Shown piece after piece: positions 8,951 to 18,694 of a stretch of DNA of 63,623 nt (positions are counted from its first letter, which is position 1; every line of letters begins with the position of its first letter). Source of the stretch: Sulfurihydrogenibium sp. GTDB taxonomy: Bacteria > Aquificota > Aquificia > Aquificales > Hydrogenothermaceae. The position numbers and the translations under genes are program-made. The stretch lies in the NCBI RefSeq assembly GCF_028276765.1, contig NZ_JAPYVU010000003.1:1-63623 (forward strand), given 5' to 3'. The notes under the pieces were generated by a model. The model made no database searches, had not been told where the DNA came from, and saw nothing but the letters and a program-made list of their open reading frames with translations.

Positions 8951-9622
8951 TTATAATAAATAATCTTCTAATCTAACGAATCTATAACCTTTCTGCTTTA
9001 AAATTCTAACGATCTCAGGCAATGCTTCGCCTGTTTTGTAGCCTCTACCATTTGCATGGAATATTAAAATAGAACCAGGTTTTGTATTTCTTATCACATG
9101 GGCTATCAACATTTCCTTTGTTATTTTTTTATCCGGGTCGCCACTTGGAAAAGTCCAATGAACAACTTTATACCCTAAACTTTCTACTAATCGTAGAGCT
9201 TTTTCATCATAATTACCGGCAGGAAACCTAAAATACTTTGGTTTAACTCCAGTTAACCTAATGATTAAATCTTCATTTTTCAGTACATCTTCTTTAATCT
9301 CTTCTTCGCTTAAAAGGTCCATATGATTGTTATGACTGTAAGAATGATTTTGAATCGAGACCAAACCGGTATTATAAAGATTTTTTAAATCCTGAAAATT
9401 TCTTTCAATAAACTTCCCACTTACAAACAGCGTGAAAGGAATTTTTTGAGAAACTAAAAAATCAATTATTTTATAGTCTAAATATGATGGTGTTTTGGTC
9501 TCACAAGCATCAAATGTAAGAGCAACAACTTTATCATCTGTTTTTAACGTTGTGATCACTTCAGCATTTGAGATTAGGAACGAAGATATCAAAAATAATA
9601 AGATGAATGTTATTTTTTTCAT
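8951..9622 (-). CDS. Polysaccharide deacetylase family protein (NodB fold)
   Basis: 223 residues from ATG 9622, which begins a proper signal peptide (MKKITFILLFLISSFLISNA); the longer start at 9643 would put a polar extension before it. The NodB signature is clear: TFDACE at 36-41 (catalytic Asp then Asp/Ala variant), HSYSHNNH with metal-binding His 93 and 97, and RFPAGNYDE near 139. The family removes N- or O-acetyl groups from cell-surface polysaccharides. TFDAC replaces the usual TFDDG, which is common in short CE4-like exported proteins. It has no operon partner and is divergent from kup. Confidence 0.85.
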   Translation of the reverse strand: MKKITFILLFLISSFLISNAEVITTLKTDDKVVALTFDACETKTPSYLDYKIIDFLVSQKIPFTLFVSGKFIERNFQDLKNLYNTGLVSIQNHSYSHNNHMDLLSEEEIKEDVLKNEDLIIRLTGVKPKYFRFPAGNYDEKALRLVESLGYKVVHWTFPSGDPDKKITKEMLIAHVIRNTKPGSILIFHANGRGYKTGEALPEIVRILKQKGYRFVRLEDYLL

Positions 9623-9691
9623 AATCGAAAAATTATAACACAAGTGAAAATGGTTGTATAATAAATTTAAAATAATGTAGGAGGATTAAAA

Positions 9692-11515
9692 GTGTCAGCA
9701 CATAGTGATAAAGTAAGCTTAAGTAATGTTATTCGAGCCATAGGGACAGTTTTTGGTGATATTGGAACAAGCCCACTTTATACCTTTGCTGTCATAGTTT
9801 TAATAACAAAGCCAAAACCGGATGAAATTCTTGGTATAGCATCGTTAATGATATGGACGTTAATATTGATTCCAACAGTCCAGTACGCTTGGTTTGCGAT
9901 GAATCTTAGTTTAAGAGGTGAGGGTAGTATTATAGTTTTAGGAGAAATTGCCCAGTCCTTGACTAAAAATCCTAAGATAAGACTAATCCATCGTGCTCTA
10001 ACCATAGTTGGTATTGGGTTTTTACTTGGAGATGGAATTATTACGCCCGCCATAACTATTTTAAGCTCAACAGAAGGTTTAAGGTTAATTCATGGTTTGG
10101 AAGGTTTAAGCCAGGAAGCTATTTTAGGTATAGCTATTTTCATAACAACAATGTTGTTTCTTGCTCAAAAATATGGAACAGGAAAAATTGGTATAGCTTT
10201 TGGACCAATAATGACTTTATATTTTATAACCATTGCGTCAATAGGAATTTATTACATCTTACATAATCCAATAGTCTTAAAAGCTTTTAATCCATTAGAA
10301 GCTATAAATTTTATTTCTAACCATCCATTTGTTGCCTTTTTGGCTTTGTCTGAAATTATTCTTGTTGCAACAGGTGGAGAGGCAATGTATGCAGATATGG
10401 GACATATCGGTAAAAATGCAATAAGAACAGCTTGGGTCTTTGTATTTTTTGCAGTAGTTATGAACTACTTAGGTCAAGCCTCTATACTTTTAGGAAACAT
10501 AGAAGAAGATAATCCATTTTTCCACGGAGCTAATTTGTTGCTTGGAAATGATTTATACATTCTTTTCTTAATTTTAATAACAATTGCCGGCATTATTGCA
10601 TCTCAAGCACTTATAAGCGGTGTATTCTCTCTAATTTTTCAATCAATCAACGCAAGGTTGGTTCCATTACTTCTTGTTAGACATACCTCAACAGAAATAA
10701 GTACGCAAATATATATACCAATAGTTAATCTTTTCTTATTTATCGGCGTCCTTATTATGTTTTTCATTTTTAGGGAATCAGAAAAGATGGCATCAGCTTA
10801 TGGTTTAGCTGTAAATATTGATATGGTAATCACAAGCTTATTTTTAATCTATATCTATTTTAATTTGAAAAAATACGGCTATTTCTTAGGAAGTATATTG
10901 CTGTTATTTATAGATTTAACATTCTTAGCATCAAATACATTAAAGATTCCTCACGGTGCTTATTGGCCTATTTTATTTGCGATTCCGCCTATATTTATCA
11001 TTTCGCTTTATGTAATAGGTCAAAGTAGAATTGGTAAAGTCGGTAAATTTATGCCAAAAGAAAGCTTTATTGAGAATTTCAATAAAATCTATCCTAAAAA
11101 ATGTCATATAAAAGGTTCAGCAGTATTTCTTATTAAAAGCACTGAGAGAATTCCACCTTATATTGTTGAAACAATGATTAAGCATGGCATAGTTTATGAA
11201 GAAAATATTTTCCTTTCCCTTAAAAAATTAGACCAACCTTTTGGTATTAGAAGCTATTTTGCAGAAGATCTGTGTCCGGGCATTAAATACGCAGTTATAG
11301 AATATGGATACCAAGAGATTGTAAACGTTGAAAAAGAGCTTAGAAATTTAGATATAAATGAAAGGGTTGTTTTCTATGGTGTAGACAATGTTTACTCTGA
11401 TAATATTATTTGGAAAATCTTTGGTTTAATAAAAAGATTATTCTCTAACTTTGCAGAATTTTATAAACTACCGGCTCAAAAAGTTCATGGTGTTGTTGTT
11501 AGGGTTGAAATATAA
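9692..11515 (+). CDS. kup: Low-affinity potassium transporter Kup
   Basis: 607 residues, typical length for KUP. GTG start at 9692 after GGAGGATTAAAA. The family signature GTVFGDIGTSPLY is at 18-30, followed by about twelve membrane helices and a cytosolic tail after about residue 455. It imports K+ with protons. It is first of four closely packed genes (12 nt to the next). TATAAT at 9657-9662 is a plausible -10. No K+ sensing element is seen in the short leader. Confidence 0.93.
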   Translation: MSAHSDKVSLSNVIRAIGTVFGDIGTSPLYTFAVIVLITKPKPDEILGIASLMIWTLILIPTVQYAWFAMNLSLRGEGSIIVLGEIAQSLTKNPKIRLIHRALTIVGIGFLLGDGIITPAITILSSTEGLRLIHGLEGLSQEAILGIAIFITTMLFLAQKYGTGKIGIAFGPIMTLYFITIASIGIYYILHNPIVLKAFNPLEAINFISNHPFVAFLALSEIILVATGGEAMYADMGHIGKNAIRTAWVFVFFAVVMNYLGQASILLGNIEEDNPFFHGANLLLGNDLYILFLILITIAGIIASQALISGVFSLIFQSINARLVPLLLVRHTSTEISTQIYIPIVNLFLFIGVLIMFFIFRESEKMASAYGLAVNIDMVITSLFLIYIYFNLKKYGYFLGSILLLFIDLTFLASNTLKIPHGAYWPILFAIPPIFIISLYVIGQSRIGKVGKFMPKESFIENFNKIYPKKCHIKGSAVFLIKSTERIPPYIVETMIKHGIVYEENIFLSLKKLDQPFGIRSYFAEDLCPGIKYAVIEYGYQEIVNVEKELRNLDINERVVFYGVDNVYSDNIIWKIFGLIKRLFSNFAEFYKLPAQKVHGVVVRVEI

Positions 11516-11527
11516 AGAGGAGAAACA

Positions 11528-12217
11528 ATGAGAGCATTAGCAATTAGACATGTAAAGATAGAACATTTAGGGCTGATTGAAAATTATTTAAAAGAAAAAA
11601 ATTTTGAGATTGATTATGTAGATACATCGGAAGGTCAACTTTTAAAAAGAGAATTAGATGAGTATCAGTTTATTGTCGTTCTTGGCGGTTACATGGGTGC
11701 TTATGAAGAAAGTAAGTATCCATTTTTAAGTTATGAGTTTAAAATAATGGAACAAGCTTTAAAGAAAGAGATACCTTTACTTGGAATTTGTCTTGGGTGT
11801 CAGATGCTTGCAAAGGTTTTAGGTTCAAAAGTTTATAAAGGAGAAAATGGAAAAGAGATAGGCTTTTATGACATTAAAAAAGTTTCTGACAATAAAATTT
11901 TTGAAGGGTTTCCGGAATTTTTTAAAGCTTTTCAATGGCATGGAGATACCTTTGATTTACCCAAGGATGCACAGCTGATTTTTAGCAACGATCTATACAC
12001 AAACCAAGGATTTATTTATAAAAATGCAGTAGGACTACAGTTTCATATAGAAGTTTCACAAAATATGATAAAACAATGGATGCAAGAATATAAAGACGAG
12101 GTTTTAGAAGAAAAATTAAATCCTGATGAGATAATCAAAGATGCTGAGATTTATATTCCCAATTTAAAGACGTATCTGTATGATTTTTTAGACAGATTTT
12201 TGAGTAATAGGAGATAA
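11528..12217 (+). CDS. Class I glutamine amidotransferase-like protein (GMP-synthase GATase type)
   Basis: 229 residues with the triad visible: Cys88 in GICLGCQ, His173 and Glu175 in GLQFHIEV. The GGYMGAYEE oxyanion region is near 53-61 and QWHGDTF near 136-142. This is the stand-alone COG0518 type, related to the N-terminal domain of GMP synthase but without a synthetase domain. The family releases ammonia from glutamine or cleaves gamma-glutamyl compounds; the acceptor is unknown. It lies between kup and a thioredoxin-like gene, 1 nt apart from the latter. Confidence 0.85.
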   Translation: MRALAIRHVKIEHLGLIENYLKEKNFEIDYVDTSEGQLLKRELDEYQFIVVLGGYMGAYEESKYPFLSYEFKIMEQALKKEIPLLGICLGCQMLAKVLGSKVYKGENGKEIGFYDIKKVSDNKIFEGFPEFFKAFQWHGDTFDLPKDAQLIFSNDLYTNQGFIYKNAVGLQFHIEVSQNMIKQWMQEYKDEVLEEKLNPDEIIKDAEIYIPNLKTYLYDFLDRFLSNRR

Positions 12218-12218
12218 A

Positions 12219-12539
12219 ATGATAGAATTTCAATATTTTGAAGGCTGTCCCAATGCAGATGAAACTCTTAAAAATCTAATGTCTTTAAAAGACGAAGGGT
12301 TTATTTCAGAAGAGATTAAAATAATTAATGTAGAAAGTCCTGAAAAAGCAAAGGAGTTAAATTTCCAAGGCTCGCCAACTATTTTATACAATGGATACGA
12401 TATTTACACGATGGAAAAACCGGAAGGGTTCACTTACAACTGCAGAGTTTACTTTATAAACAGCTTTCCAACAGGCGTTTTACCTAAGGAATTTATAAAA
12501 GAAAGAATAAAAATTTTGAAAGAGAAAAATCATGCTTGA
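12219..12539 (+). CDS. Small thioredoxin-fold protein
   Basis: 106 residues. It begins MIEFQYFEGCPNADETLKNL, the beta-strand, cysteine and helix start of small thioredoxin-like proteins, with one Cys where the CxxC would be (CPNA). A cis-Pro segment, GSPTILYNG, is near residue 52, and a further Cys is in FTYNCRVYF. The single N-terminal Cys argues against a classical disulfide reductase. It is sandwiched in an operon (1 nt after the amidotransferase, 8 nt overlap with coaBC). Function unknown. Confidence 0.6.
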   Translation: MIEFQYFEGCPNADETLKNLMSLKDEGFISEEIKIINVESPEKAKELNFQGSPTILYNGYDIYTMEKPEGFTYNCRVYFINSFPTGVLPKEFIKERIKILKEKNHA

Positions 12540-13719
12540 AGGGAAAAGATTATTAGTTGGAGTATGTGGTTCAATAGCAAGCTATAAAGCTTACGAGATA
12601 GTGAGACATTTTCAGAAAAAAGGAATGGAAGTTAGAGTCTGTATTACACCAGAAGCAGAAGATTTTGTTGGAAGGCTTACATTTCAAGCATTAACAAACG
12701 GTGAAGTTTATTCTTCTTGGAAAGATGGTAAAACAGGATTAGAGCATATTTATGTGGCAAGATGGGCGGATGTTTTTTTAATAGCACCGGCAACAGCAAA
12801 CACTATAGCAAAGCTTGCCAGCGGCATAGCAGACAACTTTTTAACCTCCACAGCTTTAGCTTATGATAAACCATTAGTAATAGCACCGGCAATGAACACG
12901 AAAATGTTAGAAAATCCTATAACCCAAAAGAATATAAATATTCTAAAAGAAAAAGGAGATATTTTTGTAAATCCATGCGAAGGATTGTTAGCCTGTGGAG
13001 AAGAAGGAAGCGGAAAGCTTGCTGATTTAGAAGATATAGAGCTTGCAGTAAAATATGCATTATATCCAAAATTCTTAAAAGGTAAAAAAGTATTAATTAC
13101 AGCAGGAGCTACAAGAGAATTTTTTGACCCTATTAGATACATATCAAACGCATCTTCAGGACAAATGGGATATAGCCTTGCGAAGGAAGCTTACGCATTT
13201 GGAAGTCAAGTCACTTTAATCTCTGCACCAACATGCTTGAAACTGCCTTCACAAATCAAGAAAATAAATGTAGTATCTGCAACTGATATGTTTGAAGCTA
13301 TAAAAAATATTTACCAAGACTTTGATATAATCATAATGAATGCAGCGGTTGCAGACTTTAGACCAAAAGCTTACAGTGAAAATAAACTTAAAAAAACAAA
13401 AGAAAATCCTACAGTAGAATTACAGCCAAATCCGGATATCCTTAAATTCTTAGGAGAAAACAAAAGAGAAAATCAAATTTTAATAGGATTTGCTGCAGAG
13501 AGTGAAAATATTTTTGAAAATGCAATAGAAAAATTAAAAAGAAAAAATCTTGATGTAATCATTGCCAATCCTGTTAAAGTGTTTAGCAAAGATATATATG
13601 AAGGCTATATAATCTTTAAAGACGGCAGAAAAATAGAGGTTAAGACAGAAAGTAAAGAAAAGGCATCGTATTTAATTTTAGATAGCATTTTTAATAAATC
13701 AGAAAGTGAGTTAGAATAG
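12532..13719 (+). CDS. coaBC: Bifunctional phosphopantothenoylcysteine decarboxylase / phosphopantothenate-cysteine ligase
   Basis: 395 residues, usual CoaBC length. The N-terminal flavin domain has GSIASYKA (13-20), catalytic His72, the substrate-binding APAMNTKM (118-125) and Cys155 in GLLACGEEGSGKL. The C-terminal ligase begins at about 185 (KKVLITAGATREFFDPIRYI), with the ISNASSGQMG and AAVADFRPK segments. Together they make 4'-phosphopantetheine from phosphopantothenate, cysteine and CTP for coenzyme A. The ATG overlaps the previous gene by 8 nt. Confidence 0.95.
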   Translation: MLEGKRLLVGVCGSIASYKAYEIVRHFQKKGMEVRVCITPEAEDFVGRLTFQALTNGEVYSSWKDGKTGLEHIYVARWADVFLIAPATANTIAKLASGIADNFLTSTALAYDKPLVIAPAMNTKMLENPITQKNINILKEKGDIFVNPCEGLLACGEEGSGKLADLEDIELAVKYALYPKFLKGKKVLITAGATREFFDPIRYISNASSGQMGYSLAKEAYAFGSQVTLISAPTCLKLPSQIKKINVVSATDMFEAIKNIYQDFDIIIMNAAVADFRPKAYSENKLKKTKENPTVELQPNPDILKFLGENKRENQILIGFAAESENIFENAIEKLKRKNLDVIIANPVKVFSKDIYEGYIIFKDGRKIEVKTESKEKASYLILDSIFNKSESELE

Positions 13720-13809
13720 TTAGTCCAAACTGCTACCGAGAATGAATAAAGTTTTTATAAGTTTACTTTTTTGTCATCAAATACTTGACAGCTTTTTATT
13801 CAATTATTT

Positions 13810-15831
13810 TTATTGACCTGGAGCAGATAGAATTATATTTTCAATTTCATCATTTGAATTGTTTTGCTCTTTAAGAATAACATTTTCCATATTTTCACCT
13901 TTTATCTCTTTATCTTTATTCGAACGCTTTTCAGAAATGTTTGATTTTTCATAATCCAAAAATTCCTTTTTACTGATTTTTGCTTCAACTTTATAGTAAT
14001 TCTGCATGTCGTCTATCTCTTGTTGTGGTTCATAGTTCTTGTATTCAACTCCTAAATTTTTAGCAATTAAGCTTGCAAAGTATTTAGCGCCTTTGTTATT
14101 TAGATGGACCTTGTCATTTACAAATAACTCTTCTTTTCCTCTGCTATAACCGTACCAATCTATGATTTTAACATTCTTATATTCTGATGCAATTTCCTTA
14201 AATGTATTGTTAACCTGATTTTGCCATGGTCTTGGAACTTTTACAGTAATTAAGTATATTTCTTTATCTTTAAGTCTTTCTATAACATCCTCTAAATCTT
14301 TTTTACTAACATAACCATTATTGCCAAGAGCAATGACAATTTTGTTATACTTATCTAACTTTCCGCTTTCTAATAAAGAATAAATTTCTTTAAACTGTCT
14401 TCCTACTTTAGCATCTATGTATGCATTTTTTAAAAAATCTTGAACATACTTTGATGCACCAAGTAAAACAGAATCTCCTATTAAGATTACTTCACCATTT
14501 GAATTTCCAACTTCAATATTTTTTATCTCTTCCAAAGGATTTTCTTCGTTTTCCTTAGTATTATCTTTTTGAGATTTTTTATCTAAACTGCTGACATTTA
14601 TCTCTTCAGATACAACTTTATCATTACTTATAGACAAAAATGCAGCTTTTTCTACATTTTTCTCTTTAGCAAGATTTGTGTCTGTAGAAAAGGATAAATA
14701 ACCGAAAACCAAACCTAATAAAACAGAGCTGATAGAGAGATTTAAAACAACTTTCAAATCATACAAACTCAGGAAATTTAACCTTCTAAAAGGTTCTTCA
14801 ATAAGAAGATAACTAATGTTTGAGATTAAAAAGCTTAAAATAAAACCTAAAATTACAGCTTCTTGAATATTTTTCCCATAAAACAAACTTAAAAAAGAAA
14901 ATATTGGAAAATGCCAAAGATATAATGAATAGCTTCTTACACCTATATAGGAAAGTGGATAAAAAGATAGTAATTTATCAAAAAATTCCGATTTTAACAC
15001 CGACAATATAAGCAAAGCTGAAATAATTGAAACTACTAAAAATCCAAACGGATACATATAACTTTCGTAATTGTTAAGTAATAAAAAGGATGCCAATAAA
15101 AGAATTAAAGAAATAATTCCTATAGTTAAAAATATCCAATTTCTTTTTTCAATCTTATTTTCAGCTAAGGCTAAAAGTGAGCCAATCATAAAAGAATAGA
15201 ATCTAGTATCTGTTCCAAAATAGACTCTATCTATGTTTTCATACATTTTATAAAACACGTACATTTCTAATACTGAAAATGAAGCAAACATAATTGTAAA
15301 TATTAATGCGACTGTCTTGCTAAACCTAAGCAGAATTAAAAATACAGCGCTCCAAATTAAATAATACTGCCATTCTATTGATAACGACCAAAAATGAAGA
15401 TTAAATAAAGTTTCTTGAAATCTCTCAAAATATGGAACTTCTCTTATTATTAGCCACCAGTTATAAACATTTAAAGAGCCAAAAAGTAATTCATTTAGGA
15501 GATTTTTTAGTTTTTCTGGAAAAAATAGATGAATAAAAGATATTTCAATAATAGAAAGAAGTATAAAAGCTGGAAATAATCTTAAAAATCTTGATTTTAA
15601 AAAGTCTAAATAAACTTCAGAGAAATTGTTTAATTTTTTATTCTTTACTATCAATGACTTTGTGATCAAAAAGCCTGACAATACAAAAAAAGACTCTACA
15701 GCTAAAAATCCACCGTTAAACTTGGATAAATTCTCGGGTGAAAAAACTAAAAAAGCATGAAATACAATTACAGAAAGGACTAAAATTCCTCTAAAACCAT
15801 CTAAACCGTCAATCTTAGTTAGCGTGTTCAT
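13810..15831 (-). CDS. OafA/OatA-type acyltransferase with C-terminal SGNH domain
   Basis: 673 residues. The N-terminal part (about 1-370) is the Acyltransferase_3 membrane domain with about ten helices, starting IDGLDGFRGILVLSVIVFHA with the conserved His. A charged linker (about 395-450) leads to an extracytoplasmic SGNH esterase-like domain: GDSVLLGA, ALGNNGY and DKVHLNNKG supply Ser, Asn and the Asp-x-x-His pair. The last 60 residues are a polar tail. By analogy with OatA it would move acetyl groups onto a surface glycan; the acceptor is unknown. The SGNH domain is closely paralogous to the next gene upstream, which it overlaps by 17 nt. Confidence 0.88.
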   Translation of the reverse strand: MNTLTKIDGLDGFRGILVLSVIVFHAFLVFSPENLSKFNGGFLAVESFFVLSGFLITKSLIVKNKKLNNFSEVYLDFLKSRFLRLFPAFILLSIIEISFIHLFFPEKLKNLLNELLFGSLNVYNWWLIIREVPYFERFQETLFNLHFWSLSIEWQYYLIWSAVFLILLRFSKTVALIFTIMFASFSVLEMYVFYKMYENIDRVYFGTDTRFYSFMIGSLLALAENKIEKRNWIFLTIGIISLILLLASFLLLNNYESYMYPFGFLVVSIISALLILSVLKSEFFDKLLSFYPLSYIGVRSYSLYLWHFPIFSFLSLFYGKNIQEAVILGFILSFLISNISYLLIEEPFRRLNFLSLYDLKVVLNLSISSVLLGLVFGYLSFSTDTNLAKEKNVEKAAFLSISNDKVVSEEINVSSLDKKSQKDNTKENEENPLEEIKNIEVGNSNGEVILIGDSVLLGASKYVQDFLKNAYIDAKVGRQFKEIYSLLESGKLDKYNKIVIALGNNGYVSKKDLEDVIERLKDKEIYLITVKVPRPWQNQVNNTFKEIASEYKNVKIIDWYGYSRGKEELFVNDKVHLNNKGAKYFASLIAKNLGVEYKNYEPQQEIDDMQNYYKVEAKISKKEFLDYEKSNISEKRSNKDKEIKGENMENVILKEQNNSNDEIENIILSAPGQ

Positions 15832-16360
15832 GTGTATACTTGTATATTAACAATGAAAATAGATAACTACCCATGTCTGTTAGATGGTAACCGTCTTTTC
15901 TAAAACATTCTGGGATATCATCTCTTGAACATATTACGTTGCTTAATGTTTTCCAATCGATTATTATAATATTGGGTCTTAATCTTTTTAGCTCTTCGTA
16001 AGTATTATTAACATCTGATTCCCACCAACGAGGAACTTTTGTATTTACAAAAACTACTTTTTTATTTCTACTTTGTAGATAATCTATAACTTTTAACCCA
16101 TCTTCTACTGAAAAATATCCGTTTGTCCCTAATGCTATCACTACTATATCCTTTAGCAATCCTTTGCTTTCTAAATCTAATATTCTATCCATTGCTTCTT
16201 GAAATTTCCTTCCTACTTTTGCATCTATTACAGCATTTGGAATATAGTATCTAATATACTTTTCGGCACCAACGGTTAAACTATCACCAATAATGGTTAT
16301 TTCTTCTGCAAAAGCTATGTTTATAACTGCTAAAACACCAAAAATAAGTTTTTTTAGCAC
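15815..16360 (-). CDS. Exported SGNH-domain protein, paralogue of the neighbour's C-terminal domain
   Basis: 181 residues with a signal peptide (MLKKLIFGVLAVINIAFAEE). The SGNH blocks are GDSLTVGA (Ser), ALGTNGY (Asn) and DGYHLTDMG (Asp/His). Segments such as NAVIDAKVGRKF and VNTKVPRWWESDVNNTYEEL match the C-terminal domain of the downstream acyltransferase nearly residue by residue (NAYIDAKVGRQF; TVKVPRPWQNQVNNTFKEI). It is probably a free periplasmic esterase or acetyl-shuttle partner. The 17-nt overlap and shared strand show one operon. Confidence 0.82.
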   Translation of the reverse strand: MLKKLIFGVLAVINIAFAEEITIIGDSLTVGAEKYIRYYIPNAVIDAKVGRKFQEAMDRILDLESKGLLKDIVVIALGTNGYFSVEDGLKVIDYLQSRNKKVVFVNTKVPRWWESDVNNTYEELKRLRPNIIIIDWKTLSNVICSRDDIPECFRKDGYHLTDMGSYLFSLLIYKYTHEHAN

Positions 16361-16507
16361 CTTGCCCCTCGGTTTCTAAACATTACTGTATTTTGAGCAT
16401 GAAATTTAACACATTTACTTCTAAACTTATATAAATGCATTACCTTGAAAGCTTTAGCCCGACAGATCGCATTTTAAAAATTCTAATAACATGGTTTTAA
16501 TGTCATA

Positions 16508-16535
16508 TTGAACTTATATATCTTTATTATATAAT
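16508..16535 (+). promoter_or_regulatory. Sigma-70-type promoter of the dnaC-hisB operon
   Basis: TTGAAC (16508-16513), a 16-bp spacer and a perfect TATAAT (16530-16535), 47 nt before the ATG at 16583. Confidence 0.55.
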
Positions 16536-16582
16536 ATCTCTGACTTAATTTTCTATTATTTTAAAATCTTAGCGAGGTCTTC

Positions 16583-17311
16583 ATGGAAAAAGTTAAAGAA
16601 GAGATAAAATGTCCGATATGTAATGATATCGGCTGGATTTTTAAAGATAATGAAGTTGTTAGGTGCGAATGTCAGCTTTTTAAAAATACAGAAAAATTAA
16701 ATAAAGCTCTTAATATTCCAAAAAAATATTACCATGCAAACCTTGATAATTTCATCCCAAATCATCCTTCACATCATGTTATTTTAACAAAGATTAAAGA
16801 ATATATTTATAGTGATGATTATTTAGAAGGAAAAGGAATTTTCTTCTATGGAAAGCATGGCGTAGGAAAAACACATTTGGCAGTTAGTATTTTAAAAGAG
16901 TTTTATTTTAAAAGAGGCATTACAGGTTTGTTTTATGATACAAGAATACTATTATACGATTTAAAATCTACGTTTGAAGGAAGTAGTAGTACAAGATATC
17001 TTTTAGATAGTGTGATAAAAGCTCCAATTTTGGTTTTAGATGATTTGGCAAGTGAAAGGCTTACTGACTGGGCGAAGGATATTTTGCATTATATAATTAT
17101 CAGTAGATATAATGATAAACTTCCTGTTATAATAACATCTAACATATCCTTAGATGAAGAAGATGAGATAGAAATCGTAGATAGTATTGAAAGTAAATTT
17201 GGAAAAGGTATAGCATCAAGATTAAACGAGATTTGTATTCCTATAAAGGTTGAAGGAGAAGACCAAAGAAAAAGTCCGTTTAAAGAATTTTGGAAAGGTG
17301 GTAAGAAATGA
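16583..17311 (+). CDS. DnaC/IstB-like ATPase (putative replicative helicase loader)
   Basis: 242 residues. A small N-terminal zinc site is formed by Cys10, Cys13, Cys28 and Cys30 (CPIC..CEC). The AAA+ core has Walker [10 protein letters not shown] at 90-98, Walker [10 protein letters not shown] near 149 and sensor-1 PVIITSNIS near 187. This arrangement matches DnaC-like loaders found outside the enterics. IstB transposon ATPases share the fold, but no istA-like gene is near. It overlaps hisB by 4 nt. Confidence 0.8.
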   Translation: MEKVKEEIKCPICNDIGWIFKDNEVVRCECQLFKNTEKLNKALNIPKKYYHANLDNFIPNHPSHHVILTKIKEYIYSDDYLEGKGIFFYGKHGVGKTHLAVSILKEFYFKRGITGLFYDTRILLYDLKSTFEGSSSTRYLLDSVIKAPILVLDDLASERLTDWAKDILHYIIISRYNDKLPVIITSNISLDEEDEIEIVDSIESKFGKGIASRLNEICIPIKVEGEDQRKSPFKEFWKGGKK

Positions 17312-17895
17312 GCAGAAAAGCTTTAATCAAAAGAGAAACAAAAGAAACGCAGATAGAGTTATCAATAAATTTAGATGGCACAGGTAAACATAAAGTAGAT
17401 ACGCAAGTTGGATTTTTATCTCATATGCTTGAAAGCTTTTCATTTCATTCCATGATAGACCTTGAAATCATGGCAACAGGAGATGTTCATGTTAGCCATC
17501 ATCACTTAGTAGAAGACGTTGGTATTGTTTTAGGTCTTGCTGTAAAAGAAGCACTTGGAGATAAAAGGGGCATAAAAAGATTTGGATATAGTATAATTCC
17601 AATGGATGAAGCATTGGCAATGTGTAGCATTGACCTTTCTGGCAGACCATTACTTTTTTATGATGATTTTGGACTAAGAGGCAAGATAACCAATTTTGAT
17701 TTTGAACTAATGGGAGAATTCTTTAAAGGTTTTACACTTTCAGCTGGAATAACCATGCACTTAAAAGCTTTGGCAGGTCATAATCTTCATCATATAGCTG
17801 AATGTTTAACAAAATCTTTTGCAATTGCATTAAAAGAAGCAGTATCATTAGACCCAAGAAGATTAGAAGTTCCATCAACAAAAGGAGCTATATAG
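17308..17895 (+). CDS. hisB: Imidazoleglycerol-phosphate dehydratase
   Basis: 195 residues, the length of monofunctional HisB. Metal-binding motifs HHHLVEDVG (near 70) and [10 protein letters not shown] (near 155) are present, with [13 protein letters not shown] near residue 37. It catalyses the sixth step of histidine synthesis. No other his gene is adjacent, as in other Aquificota where the his genes are scattered. It overlaps the ATPase gene by 4 nt and is 1 nt from the next gene. Confidence 0.95.
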   Translation: MSRKALIKRETKETQIELSINLDGTGKHKVDTQVGFLSHMLESFSFHSMIDLEIMATGDVHVSHHHLVEDVGIVLGLAVKEALGDKRGIKRFGYSIIPMDEALAMCSIDLSGRPLLFYDDFGLRGKITNFDFELMGEFFKGFTLSAGITMHLKALAGHNLHHIAECLTKSFAIALKEAVSLDPRRLEVPSTKGAI

Positions 17896-17896
17896 G

Positions 17897-18532
17897 ATGC
17901 TAACAGATAAAGAAAGAAAGGCAGAGATATTAAGAATACTTAGAGAAAAAAAGGAAGTAACAGTTAAGGAGCTTAGTCATATATTTGGCGTTTCTGCGAT
18001 GACTATTTACCGTGACATAAGAGAGCTTGAAAGAGAAGGAGAAGTTAAGAGAAAGCATGGTTCTGTAACTTTAAATACAGTTGAAAATAAAGAAACTATC
18101 CCTATTAAATCCTGTCCAATCTGTGAAAAGCCTATTACAAGGTCTCATCCTTATAAAATAATAGTTGAAGGAAGTAAGATTGTAGAAGCTTGCTGTGAAC
18201 ACTGCGGATTGATGCTTCATCAGAATTACGCAGAAAAGAATGTATCAGCATTAACTTACGATTTCATCACAGAAAAGCCTATTAACGCCCTTGATGCTTA
18301 TTATGTAGTAGGAAGTTCTGCAGTTCCATGTTGCAGTCCAAGTGTTATTCCATTTATAAATAAAGATGATGCAGAAAAATTTTCAAAAGGCTTTGGCGGT
18401 AAGGTTCTAAACTTTATAGAAGCTTACAATGAAATTATAAACAGAATGAATATTAATATTAAAAGTTGTTGCTCACCACAGCAACCCGTTAGCTTTGTGT
18501 TAAAGGATTTAAATAAGAAGGGTAAAGAATAG
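17897..18532 (+). CDS. DeoR-type HTH fused to a cysteine-rich NosL-like domain (putative metal-responsive regulator)
   Basis: 211 residues. Residues 5-55 are a DeoR winged helix (EVTVKELSHIFGVSAMTIYR). The C-terminal part resembles NosL: CPIC (73-76), CCEHC (99-103), then AYYVVGS (134-140), IPF..AEKF and FGGKVLNF. NosL binds Cu(I); here the Met-rich segment after VVGS is replaced by PCCSP (144-148), and SCCSP follows at 190-194, giving nine Cys. This suggests a soft-metal or redox sensor. It is the last gene after hisB. The target is unknown; the RND operon or Sco are conceivable. Confidence 0.65.
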   Translation: MLTDKERKAEILRILREKKEVTVKELSHIFGVSAMTIYRDIRELEREGEVKRKHGSVTLNTVENKETIPIKSCPICEKPITRSHPYKIIVEGSKIVEACCEHCGLMLHQNYAEKNVSALTYDFITEKPINALDAYYVVGSSAVPCCSPSVIPFINKDDAEKFSKGFGGKVLNFIEAYNEIINRMNINIKSCCSPQQPVSFVLKDLNKKGKE

Positions 18533-18694
18533 TTCTAGATGCAAATGAATTTGTAAGTTTTATTCAGAAGCGGAATAAGTACGAGTAGAAATGTTCTAAA
18601 CATGTTTTCTGATTTAATGTTAACCTATTTGTTATCTTGAGAACGTAAATCTAAGAACTAGTCTCTGATTTGATACTCTTTTGTGTTTTTCTAT

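Noticed and set aside
8759-8956. 65-codon ORF
   Set aside because: It is a fragment of the broken IS982-like transposase, not an independent gene.
12219-12539. Thioredoxin proper
   Set aside because: Only one Cys at the active-site position (CPNA), so a disulfide reductase call is not justified.
13740-13800. TGTCA..TGACA hairpin with T run between coaBC and the acyltransferase
   Set aside because: The stem is only 5 bp with mismatches inside, too weak to call.
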